From Pokkaliibacter sp. MBI-7 (GTDB lineage Bacteria; Pseudomonadota; Gammaproteobacteria; Pseudomonadales; Balneatricaceae), in contig NZ_JARVTG010000002.1 of assembly GCF_029846635.1 (NCBI RefSeq), positions 1,467,501-1,531,500 of the forward strand: DNA of 64,000 nucleotides. The letters run 5' to 3'. Below, one piece after another: positions 53,651-61,179 of this stretch (its first letter is position 1; each line of letters begins with the position of its first letter). The notes below the pieces were generated by a model. The model did no database searches. It was given only the letters and a program-made list of their open reading frames with translations, and had not been told where the DNA came from. The position numbers were made by a program, and so were the translations under genes.

Positions 53651-54160
53651 GTGCTACAAGTATTTGCCGGTCTTTGGGGCATTGCAGGGGTCTCACTGTT
53701 GCTGCTGTCGGCAATAGGTCGTCTGTTGCCTCTGAGTCTGTCTGCTTTTGACATGCCACTGTCCTGGCAGCATTGGATAACCTTTTGGGCATTTCTAATC
53801 TTTATGCTCTACAACGAAGGCTATCGTGGCTTTCAAAAAGCGTTCTCTCCGCGCACCGCAGCACGTGCACGTTATCTCAGTCAATCAGCTACTCCAGCGC
53901 AAGCCATTTTTGCTCCCTTTTTCTGCATGGGTTATTTCCACACTACGCGAAAAAGACAGATCATCTCGATCAGCATTACCTGCACCGTTATTCTCCTGAT
54001 TATACTTTTCCATTTTCTACCCCAGCCCTGGCGTGGAATTTTGGATGGGGGTGTTGTGGCTGGCCTAATATGGGGAATACTTTCTTTTTGGTACTGCTGC
54101 TGGAATGCATGGTTCAATGTGAACTTTTCTCACTCTGCTGAATTACCGCATCACTCCTGA
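53651..54160 (+). CDS. Membrane protein with four helices, function unknown
   Basis: I do not recognise this 169-residue protein. It has four predicted membrane helices (about 3-25, 40-58, 105-127, 130-150). In between is the charged loop YNEGYRGFQKAFSPRTAARARYLSQ and FFCMGYFHTTRKRQ, with Gly-Tyr and aromatic residues. The start is GTG 53651, a few bases after AGAGGA, and TATAAT at 53612-53617 is a likely -10. It diverges from mscS and ends at a strong terminator, so it is monocistronic. Confidence 0.7.
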   Translation: MLQVFAGLWGIAGVSLLLLSAIGRLLPLSLSAFDMPLSWQHWITFWAFLIFMLYNEGYRGFQKAFSPRTAARARYLSQSATPAQAIFAPFFCMGYFHTTRKRQIISISITCTVILLIILFHFLPQPWRGILDGGVVAGLIWGILSFWYCCWNAWFNVNFSHSAELPHHS

Positions 54161-54163
54161 TGA

Positions 54164-54188
54164 AAAAAAGGACCACATGGTCCTTTTT
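54164..54188. terminator. Bidirectional terminator after the membrane-protein gene
   Basis: An A-run with GGACC pairs with GGTCC and a T-run around ACAT. Both strands end in Ts. It separates the plus-strand gene from the convergent HTH-REC gene. Confidence 0.88.
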
Positions 54189-54217
54189 ATTTATATAAAT
54201 GTATTAATAGCAGAATG

Positions 54218-54814
54218 CTATTCCGCACTTAAGCCAGGTTTTTCAATATGTATTTGCATATCCAACAAATCAGCAACTTTCTTCAATAACATCTGATTTT
54301 CAAATGGCTTCGACAAAATGTCATCCGCTCCCTGCTGAATAGCATCCTGCAGCTGACTCTCACTGAGCGCTGAAACCACCAGCACTTTCACTCCTCGCCA
54401 ACGCTCATCCTGACGCAAAAAATCCAGAACACTAAACCCATTAAGCCCGGGCATTTGCAAATCCAATGTGATTAGCGAAGGATTGAACTCAGCCAGCTGA
54501 GCCCCGGCCTGAAAGCTGTCATGCACAACCCGGGTCTCAAAACCTGCACGTCGTAACACCCTTTCGATAGCACTAGCCATCGCTGGCTGATCTTCAATGA
54601 TCAAGATTCGCCGGCTCAAGTCCTGAAACTCTGCAGGAACAGGCATATCATGCTCACGCAGAAAGGCGACAAAATGGTCAATACTGATCCTGTTGTCTCC
54701 TCTGCCAGGCAGCTTGAACGCTTTCAACTGGCCGCGCTCGATCCATCTGATAACTGTGCGAAAATTCACACCACAGTATTTAGCGACTTCGCCTGTGGTA
54801 AGGGCTTTTTTCAC
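54218..54814 (-). CDS. Response-regulator protein with N-terminal helix-turn-helix
   Basis: The 198-residue protein is unusual in order: a MerR/excisionase-like DNA-binding domain (LTTGEVAKYCGVNFRTVIRWIERGQLKAF, about 5-35, with RGDNRISIDHF), then a receiver domain (about 68-190). The receiver has RRILIIEDQPA, the phospho-Asp in LITLDLQMPG, a Ser in VVSALSE and Lys in LSKPF, so phosphorylation is possible. It starts at GTG 54814, with AAGAGG seven bases upstream. It lies next to the PAS-EAL protein on the same strand, 68 bases downstream of it. A joint role in c-di-GMP signalling is likely. Confidence 0.85.
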   Translation of the reverse strand: MKKALTTGEVAKYCGVNFRTVIRWIERGQLKAFKLPGRGDNRISIDHFVAFLREHDMPVPAEFQDLSRRILIIEDQPAMASAIERVLRRAGFETRVVHDSFQAGAQLAEFNPSLITLDLQMPGLNGFSVLDFLRQDERWRGVKVLVVSALSESQLQDAIQQGADDILSKPFENQMLLKKVADLLDMQIHIEKPGLSAE

Positions 54815-54882
54815 GTGACAACCTCTTCTTCTTAAACTATTACAATCAGGGAGCCATTTGATACTCCGCTGACAACAGGCAG

Positions 54883-57039
54883 TTATTTGTATCCCTGACG
54901 CTCGAGAAAGCCTTCAAACTCTTCTACCGGCATTGGCCTTCCCTGCAAATATCCCTGAGTCATATCACAACCTGCTTCAGCCAGGAATTGCCACTGGGGC
55001 TGTGTTTCAACGCCTTCTGCCACCACTTTCAGGCCTAAACTCTTAGCCAATGCCAAAATAGCGCAGATAATTGCGCGATCTTCGTTATCGTTCTCGATAT
55101 CACGAACAAAAGCTCTATCGATTTTCAGTGTTTGAATGGGTAAACGTTTGAGATAGGCCATGGATGAATAACCAGTGCCAAAATCATCAATGGCCAGACC
55201 GATACCTAAATCACGTAAAGCAAACAACTGATAAAGCGCCTCATCCACATCTAACATCAGTGTGCTTTCAGTTAGCTCTAGTTCCAGCATCTCAGCAGGA
55301 ACATCAAATCTCTGCAGTAACTCATGCACTTTATCTACCAGGGACGCATCCATCAGTTGTCTGGCCGACAGATTGACAGCAATTGGGATAGTCCACCCCA
55401 TGGATCGCCAGTCTGCGATTTGCCGGCAAGCCTCCTCAAGCACCCAGTACCCCAGATTGACAATCATGCCAGTTTCTTCAGCGACTGGAATGAACTCCAT
55501 AGGCGAGATCATTCCCTCCTCACCCAAGGGAAACCAGCGGATGAGAGCCTCAACTCCAGCTAACTGACATGGGCCAGACGTATCCATTTTTGGCTGATAA
55601 AACAGTTTTAACTCATTACGGGGAATGGCCTGCCGTAGTTTGTTTGCAATTTGCAGACGTCCCTGAGGATGCTCCCCCATAGAGTTCTCATAACAGAGAA
55701 TACGATTCTTCCCCAGCGCCTTGGCACGAAAACGTGCCATATCGGCGTGTTTAAATAACTCATCAGCGTCTCTGGCCTGATTGGGAAACAGAGCAACACC
55801 TAGCGTAGCGCTGGGGTAGATTTGCTTGCCGTTTATATCAAAACATTCTGTGCAGATGGTATGCAGCTCTCGGGCGACCGACAGCGCCTCAGCTTCAGTA
55901 GCGACATCAGGTACCAGAACAGCAAATTCGTCCGCTTCCAGCCGGGCAATTTCACCACGCTGACCTAGCTGCTTCTTCAACTTTCTCGCTACAGCAATCA
56001 AGAGCGCATCGCCAGTGGCATGCCCCCATGACTCATTCACCAGCTTGAAGTTGTCCATATCCAGCAGTATCAGCCCAAGCTGACGAGAAGCTTCAGCCTG
56101 CTTCATTAATCGATTGAGATTATCGACGAAATGCTGGCGGTTGGGTAAATCAGTCAATACATCAAGGTAGGCCAATTGATTAAGCTTACGCTCAGCCAGC
56201 CGCTGCTCAGTGATATCACTGAAAAACAGGACAAAGTGAGTAACCTCTCCTTGCTCACCCAGAACGGATGAAATATCCATCTGGCTAATGTACATCTCGC
56301 CGCTTTTATTCCGATCCAGCACCTCGCCGCGCCAATGCCCCTGAGTAAACAGCTGGGTTAGCATGGACTGATAGAATGGCTGACCATGCCAGCCAGAGCC
56401 CAGCATTCGTGGCTTACGACCAATGATCTCGGCCTGCTCGTAGCCACAGATATCTGTACAAGCCTGGTTAGTATTCAGGATATTAAAATGCCGATCGGTA
56501 ATGATGATGCCCTGAGCAGCATGCTCCAGTACATGTGCCGCTATTTGCACTCTATTTTCCAGCGCCCGGGAAGACGTGACATCTTCCAGCACGCCAACCC
56601 AGCGCTTATACCCTTCATCACTCAGACAAATAGCACGCAGGGAAAAGTGATAAGACTGCTGATTCAACGTAAGGGGAAATGACAGATTGGACTGCTTTGC
56701 TGTCGAGTTTGACTGCATTAATCCACGCAGAAACTCTTGCTCTGACTCAGGGAGAACAGTCATCCAGTCTTCGGAGCGGAGCCAATATGGTGAACTATCC
56801 ATACCGAGCAAACTTTTCAGCTCAGGCGACAGCCACCACCCCTCTTCACTACGATATTCCCAGACATAGCCCCCCATGAGCTGCATTGCCTGCCGTAACC
56901 GACTCCACTCAGCCTCTATTCTTGAAAAGCCACGCGATGATCCATCCTCAGAAAGATGGCCGATACGCTCTATCAAACTTGTGAGCGTCGGAAACCACTG
57001 TTTATCCCAAGACGAATTCATCATATCCAGCGTAGCCAT
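54883..57039 (-). CDS. PAS, degenerate GGDEF and EAL protein, probable c-di-GMP phosphodiesterase
   Basis: The 718-residue soluble protein has a first PAS-like region (about 40-165), a second PAS region (about 175-300, QGIIITDRHFNILNTNQA) and a GGDEF domain at about 305-460. The cyclase signature is degenerate: RLEADEF replaces RxGGDEF, so synthesis is unlikely. The EAL domain (about 470-715) is intact: GVEALIRW, AVNLSARQL, LELTES, DDFGTGYSS and VVAEGVET. A degenerate GGDEF often serves as a GTP-binding activator. The HTH-REC gene follows 68 bases downstream. The promoter region before the ATG at 57039 shows no clear elements. Confidence 0.94.
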   Translation of the reverse strand: MATLDMMNSSWDKQWFPTLTSLIERIGHLSEDGSSRGFSRIEAEWSRLRQAMQLMGGYVWEYRSEEGWWLSPELKSLLGMDSSPYWLRSEDWMTVLPESEQEFLRGLMQSNSTAKQSNLSFPLTLNQQSYHFSLRAICLSDEGYKRWVGVLEDVTSSRALENRVQIAAHVLEHAAQGIIITDRHFNILNTNQACTDICGYEQAEIIGRKPRMLGSGWHGQPFYQSMLTQLFTQGHWRGEVLDRNKSGEMYISQMDISSVLGEQGEVTHFVLFFSDITEQRLAERKLNQLAYLDVLTDLPNRQHFVDNLNRLMKQAEASRQLGLILLDMDNFKLVNESWGHATGDALLIAVARKLKKQLGQRGEIARLEADEFAVLVPDVATEAEALSVARELHTICTECFDINGKQIYPSATLGVALFPNQARDADELFKHADMARFRAKALGKNRILCYENSMGEHPQGRLQIANKLRQAIPRNELKLFYQPKMDTSGPCQLAGVEALIRWFPLGEEGMISPMEFIPVAEETGMIVNLGYWVLEEACRQIADWRSMGWTIPIAVNLSARQLMDASLVDKVHELLQRFDVPAEMLELELTESTLMLDVDEALYQLFALRDLGIGLAIDDFGTGYSSMAYLKRLPIQTLKIDRAFVRDIENDNEDRAIICAILALAKSLGLKVVAEGVETQPQWQFLAEAGCDMTQGYLQGRPMPVEEFEGFLERQGYK

Positions 57040-57144
57040 ACATCCCAGACTGTTATCGCCAACATAGTTCTGCCATTACCTGACCTTATCAGTCCGGCCG
57101 CACCACATATTCAATTAGCAATCTTTTCAGAAACAACAAATTAG

Positions 57145-57648
57145 TCACATCTTCTCATTTCGCTGTACCGACTGCCAGTAGTGAAAGGCGTTCAGACTTG
57201 TTTCTGTAATGTGATCCATTAGCTTAGTTGAGATATTCTCTATCGGCATAAACCATGCTTCCTCTACTTCTTCTGGCTGAAGGCGCAGATCTCCATCCCA
57301 CATACAGGAGTAGACTCGTCCCCAGACCTGATAGTCATCGCCCTCATCAAAGAACATGCCGTGATCAGTAAGAACAGCCTTAACACCCAACTCCTCTTCC
57401 AGCTCCCGCTGTGCTGCATCCCTCCACTCTTCATCAGCAGCGACAACACCGCCAGCAGACAACTCTAACCAGCCCGGCCGAAAATCCTTGCGCATAGTAC
57501 GACGATGTACACATATCTCACCGGCACTGTTAAAGACCAACACATATACAGCGCGATGACATAGTCCTTCCGCACGCATTCGTGCACGAGAGACACTGCC
57601 TATGACGGTATTCTCGCGGTCAACCCACATAATCAGCTCATCACTCAT
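57145..57648 (-). CDS. Nudix hydrolase, YfcD-like
   Basis: The 167-residue Nudix protein has the box GVVAADEEWRDAAQRELEEELG near 70-91 with the required Glu residues. The surrounding VDRENTVIGSVSRARMRAEGLCHRAVYVLVFN and HRRTMRKDFRPGW match the YfcD/IDI-like group. Substrates of YfcD are uncertain and may be nucleotide or isoprenoid diphosphates. The start at ATG 57648 is reasonable. It lies on the same strand as the PAS-EAL gene, 105 bases upstream of it, but is probably independent. Confidence 0.88.
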   Translation of the reverse strand: MSDELIMWVDRENTVIGSVSRARMRAEGLCHRAVYVLVFNSAGEICVHRRTMRKDFRPGWLELSAGGVVAADEEWRDAAQRELEEELGVKAVLTDHGMFFDEGDDYQVWGRVYSCMWDGDLRLQPEEVEEAWFMPIENISTKLMDHITETSLNAFHYWQSVQRNEKM

Positions 57649-57755
57649 CTATATCCCTCTCAAACGAGATGTACGACTCACAACATGATGAGCATTCGTT
57701 CCAAACATTGATACTTATCAAAGGCCTGAAACCGCACTTTAGATATAGTGATCAT

Positions 57756-57838
57756 CGAAAGCTAACGCTTTCCTCCCTGGCTCACTTGGCTCCTGAAGAG
57801 TATGGGAGCGGCCCTTTCCCCGGAAAGGGCCTTTATTT
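57756..57838 (+). ncRNA. Candidate small RNA or attenuator leader with three hairpins
   Basis: A TATAGT element at 57744-57749 would start transcription near 57756. Three consecutive inverted repeats follow: GAAAGC/GCTTTC at 57757-57772, GCTCC/GGAGC at 57789-57809, and the strong terminator GGCCCTTTCC/GGAAAGGGCC at 57810-57831 with a T-rich tail. No upstream plus-strand gene could use this terminator. Either an 80-base RNA ends here or it attenuates the gene at 57878. No -35 element is clear. Confidence 0.45.
57810..57838 (+). terminator. Strong terminator 40 bases before the ModA-like gene
   Basis: A 10-bp GC-rich stem (GGCCCTTTCC/GGAAAGGGCC) with a 2-base loop is followed by TTTATTTTT. Its strength and place make it the end of a small RNA or an attenuator. 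Confidence 0.88.
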
Positions 57839-57877
57839 TTTCTGTCTGTTCTTTTTATTAGGCGCAATTCAGGCATA

Positions 57878-58612
57878 ATGCGCTCACCTCCAATGATCAC
57901 TCGTCACCCTGCTATGGTTTCCCTGGTTCGATCCTGCCTAATCGTTGCAATATGCTCTGGTATTGCGAACGTGTGTTTTGCTGCATCTTTTTCCATCCAG
58001 ATAGATGAAACACTGAAGCCACTGCAATCCATAATTGCAGCGGAGCTACCACAATACTGTGAGCTGCAGCCTCAGTTTTTCATTGAGCAGCATGATATCC
58101 CGCCCGAGAATCTGGCAGCGTCACTCCGTCTGAGCTGGCGTGCTGACGGCTACTATGAAGACGATACTCTGCTGGCCACAGCGCCTTTGGCATTGTGGCG
58201 CCCTCAGTCTGCAACCAGCGTAACCCTTGCAGATCTTGATCCAACCGCGCCGTTAGCAATAGCCGACCCCCGTAAAGATGCCTATGGTCAGGCAAGTCAG
58301 AGCTATTTGGTCGAAAATCACACTTGGCCATGGCCAATGGAACTTATTAGCCTTCAGCCCAGCCAGCGTATATTTGACGTCCTGCGACAAAATGGAGCTT
58401 CACAAGGGTTCGTACCTGTTCCTTTGCTGATGGAAGCAGGAATTGATCGCAACCAATGGGCGGTGATGCCTCCATCAAAGCTCCGCCCTGTTGCAGTGAT
58501 TGATCACTTCTATCTTGATGATCCAGAGCAAGAAGCCTGCTGGCTACACCTGCTGGATAGTGCCATGGTAGTTAACGCTCTGGAGAAACTAGGTTACGAA
58601 CTCCCGCAATAA
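57878..58612 (+). CDS. ModA-like periplasmic binding-fold protein
   Basis: The 244-residue product has a signal region (LVRSCLIVAICSGIANVCFAAS, about 13-35). Its middle part, LAIADPRKDAYGQASQSYLVENHTW near 128-152, matches the second domain entry of ModA-type molybdate-binding proteins. The rest is too diverged for me to name an oxyanion. No transporter genes adjoin it. The start could be ATG 57878, 57893 or 57914. The last leaves a compact signal peptide. The terminator upstream could control it by attenuation. Confidence 0.6.
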   Translation: MRSPPMITRHPAMVSLVRSCLIVAICSGIANVCFAASFSIQIDETLKPLQSIIAAELPQYCELQPQFFIEQHDIPPENLAASLRLSWRADGYYEDDTLLATAPLALWRPQSATSVTLADLDPTAPLAIADPRKDAYGQASQSYLVENHTWPWPMELISLQPSQRIFDVLRQNGASQGFVPVPLLMEAGIDRNQWAVMPPSKLRPVAVIDHFYLDDPEQEACWLHLLDSAMVVNALEKLGYELPQ

Positions 58613-58796
58613 CTATCACTCCTGCACACTCTTCAGCAATCTGACCAGCTATTTCTTAATATTGAATCTGTAAATAGTTGGCAACATTGATCTTTTTAGT
58701 TCCCGCTGATGTTGCCTAACTCGTCGTGAAAAGAGAGCCTCTGACTCACGAGAGCAGCTTCCCCTGACAAGACTTTAATTTAACCACTCGCAAGGA

Positions 58797-59192
58797 TTAA
58801 GCTATGGCCATGTGCAGCTGTAAACGCTCCCTGATATCGTCAGTAATCCGCACCGATGTCTTTTGAGTCCAGTCGTAGTAAACCATTGTCACTCGACCTC
58901 TAGCCCCCAGTGTCTCACCTTGCCAAGCCTCCTGCAGGACGACAAATGAAGAATTGCCTATACGTTCAATCCAGGTTTTCACCTCTACTGGCTGATTGAA
59001 GAACAACTCACCAATAAAATCGACCTCAAGTCGCGCCAGAATCAGATTCCATTTTTTGGGGTCCATATCTGGCGTGAACAGCGGGAACAAGTCATTCCTG
59101 GCTAATTCGAACCAGACAGGCAGGCGGGTGTTATTGATATGACCTAAAGCATCCGTATCATAAAAGCCTGGCTCAATCATCTTGCTAAACAT
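58797..59192 (-). CDS. Acyl-CoA thioesterase of the 4HBT/YbgC family
   Basis: The 131-residue hot-dog-fold protein has EPGFYDTDALGHINNTRLPVWFELARNDLF near 7-36, with the 4HBT Asp (DTDALGH) and the HINN helix. LEVDFIGELFFNQPVEVKTWIERIGNSSFVV continues as the central sheet. Such enzymes cleave acyl-CoAs, but the substrate is unknown. The start at ATG 59192 follows GGAGGAG. A longer frame to 59270 lacks a site. It lies 87 bases downstream of the LysR-type gene on the same strand. Confidence 0.9.
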   Translation of the reverse strand: MFSKMIEPGFYDTDALGHINNTRLPVWFELARNDLFPLFTPDMDPKKWNLILARLEVDFIGELFFNQPVEVKTWIERIGNSSFVVLQEAWQGETLGARGRVTMVYYDWTQKTSVRITDDIRERLQLHMAIA

Positions 59193-59278
59193 GATTACTC
59201 CTCCACTGCCGCTATTTATCTGGCAGCAGTTATCACAATTATTTACGTTTACGTCAACTGAGCGCCACAAACGCAGGA

Positions 59279-60199
59279 TTACAGATCCATGCCCACTTTC
59301 TTACACTGCAATTTAAGATGAGAGGGGAGATTTTGTACGAACCAGTCGCGCGCCTTCCCACCTGGCTTTGGCTTCCAGTACAAAGAAACTGGCACCGGCT
59401 CACGCTCTTTCACTACTGGAATTTGTACCAATACGCCTTCTTCAATTAACGGGTCAGCCATTTTGACCGGCAGAAAACCACTACCCATCCCTTGCTTCAA
59501 GGCGGCAATCTTGGCATTAAAACTGGACACAGTGAGCGTGGGTTGACGGTCCAGCAGGCCAGTAGACAGCGGTGCACGATCACGCGAAGTGTCTGCTACG
59601 ACGATCGCCCGATACTCTCTGATGTCTTCATCATCGGCTGGGCGCTGCAGTCTGGTAAGAGGATGATCCGGCGCCGCAACATAATGAAAGTTCACGTACC
59701 CTAGTGTGATCTGATGCAGACCGCGAGCGAACTCCGGGTGCAATGGCGCAACTAACAAATCTGCACGATCATTCAGCAACGCGTCCCATCCACCACCGAG
59801 TACATCCTCTTGCAATCTGATGTCGGTATGCCCCTGCTCTTCCCTGTAGAAATGCCCCACCAGTTCGAGAATCGGAAACACGGGCATCACGGAATCAACA
59901 GCCAGCGTCAGACGCGACTCCCATCCATTGGCCAACTGCCTGGCCTCCTCGACGATTCGCTCAGATGTCTGCAACAGTTGCCGCCCCTGTTCCAGCAAAT
60001 ACTGCCCGGCGGGAGTCAATTTGGCCTTATGCCCCTGCCGATCGAACAGCAGCATATCCATATCCTGCTCCAGCTTCTGAATGGTGTAGGAGACAGCAGA
60101 TGTCACTTTATTCAGATCATCAGCAGCTCCGGCAAAGCTTCCTCGCCTGTCAATGGCATCCAGTACACGTAAGGCTTCCAGACTGATCGGTAGTGACAT
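59279..60199 (-). CDS. LysR-family transcriptional regulator
   Basis: The 306-residue protein has a N-terminal LysR HTH (LEALRVLDAIDRRGSFAGAADDLNKVTSAVSYTIQKLEQDM, about 8-48, then LLFDRQGHKAKLTPAG). The C-terminal effector domain carries FPILELVGHFYREEQ and ends near 300. The N-terminus is at ATG 60199, preceded by AGGA. A longer frame from 60385 would cover the divergent promoter. It lies opposite the RutE-type gene, which it probably regulates in the usual divergent LysR arrangement. The effector is unknown. Confidence 0.94.
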   Translation of the reverse strand: MSLPISLEALRVLDAIDRRGSFAGAADDLNKVTSAVSYTIQKLEQDMDMLLFDRQGHKAKLTPAGQYLLEQGRQLLQTSERIVEEARQLANGWESRLTLAVDSVMPVFPILELVGHFYREEQGHTDIRLQEDVLGGGWDALLNDRADLLVAPLHPEFARGLHQITLGYVNFHYVAAPDHPLTRLQRPADDEDIREYRAIVVADTSRDRAPLSTGLLDRQPTLTVSSFNAKIAALKQGMGSGFLPVKMADPLIEEGVLVQIPVVKEREPVPVSLYWKPKPGGKARDWFVQNLPSHLKLQCKKVGMDL

Positions 60200-60360
60200 A
60201 ATAGATATTCCTGTTGTATCAATCGCAAGTACGGGTATCGCATCTAAAGAAAAACAGCGTCCAGACGCCTTAATTAGATACTCAATATCAGACAGTGGCT
60301 TGTTTTTTTCGCATTGGCACATTAACTCAAAGATACTTAGCTCCCAAGGAAAACGAATCC

Positions 60361-60951
60361 ATGTCCAACCTCTCGCAGGATGCAATGCAGCAACTCTTCA
60401 GTGATGCCAGAACACACAGCCACTGGCAGCCTCGCCCCATCGAAGACTCACTATTACAGGCTTTATATGAACAGGCCAAATGGGGACCAACCAGCATGAA
60501 CTGCCAGCCCATGCGGCTGGTTTTTGTAAAGTCGCCGAAAGCCAAAGAAAAGCTCAAGCAAGCCCTGGCTCCCGGCAATGTCGATAAAACGATGAATGCC
60601 CCGGTAACTGTTATCGTTGCCACAGATATGACATTTTATGAAGGTATGCCCAGACTATTCCCTGCCAATGCAAACGCCAGAGATATGTTTGCCAACAATA
60701 CGGCGTTAGCGGAAGCAACCGCCCTGCGTAACGCGACGCTACAAGGTGGCTACCTGATTTTGGCCGCTCGCGCACTTGGACTGGATTGCGGGCCAATGTC
60801 CGGTTTCAATGCCGATCTAGTGAATGATCTGTTTTTCGCAGGCACAACCATTAAAGCGAATTTTCTTGTCAATCTCGGTTATGGCCTCTCTGATAAAGTC
60901 TATCCCCGAGGACCACGCTACGACTTTGACGAGGCGTGCACCATTACCTGA
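60361..60951 (+). CDS. RutE-type nitroreductase-family oxidoreductase
   Basis: The 196-residue flavoprotein belongs to the nitroreductase family, in the RutE/HadB group of malonic semialdehyde reductases. Indicators are WQPRPIEDSLLQALYEQAKWGPTSMNCQPMRLVF near 22-56 (FMN region), ATLQGGYLILAARALGLDCGPMSGFNADLVN near 125-155, and NLGYG. I cannot be sure of the natural substrate, and a pyrimidine-degradation role is not shown by context, since no other rut gene is present. ATG 60361, 12 bases after AAGGA, is the best start. It diverges from the LysR-type gene. Confidence 0.87.
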   Translation: MSNLSQDAMQQLFSDARTHSHWQPRPIEDSLLQALYEQAKWGPTSMNCQPMRLVFVKSPKAKEKLKQALAPGNVDKTMNAPVTVIVATDMTFYEGMPRLFPANANARDMFANNTALAEATALRNATLQGGYLILAARALGLDCGPMSGFNADLVNDLFFAGTTIKANFLVNLGYGLSDKVYPRGPRYDFDEACTIT

Positions 60952-60973
60952 ACATTTACACTTGCTTGCCTGT

Positions 60974-60997
60974 AGGCAGCCATTTCGCTGGCTGCCT
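60974..60997 (+). terminator. Possible terminator after the RutE-type gene
   Basis: AGGCAGCC and GGCTGCCT form an 8-bp stem with an 8-base loop, 23 bases after the stop codon. No T-run follows, so it is only a moderate candidate. Confidence 0.45.
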
Positions 60998-61179
60998 GCA
61001 TGGTACTGAGCTAGTTTAAGTGAACCATATAAGCAGTACTCAACCAGCAACTCCCAGGCCTCAGGCTAAAGAAACACGCGCAAACAGGTACATTACTCAG
61101 GCACGGGCAACGTTAGTTGCATTGCATGCGCCAGCCTGATACAAGACTGGCAGTTTTTTACCCTTAGGAAGTTCAAAGG

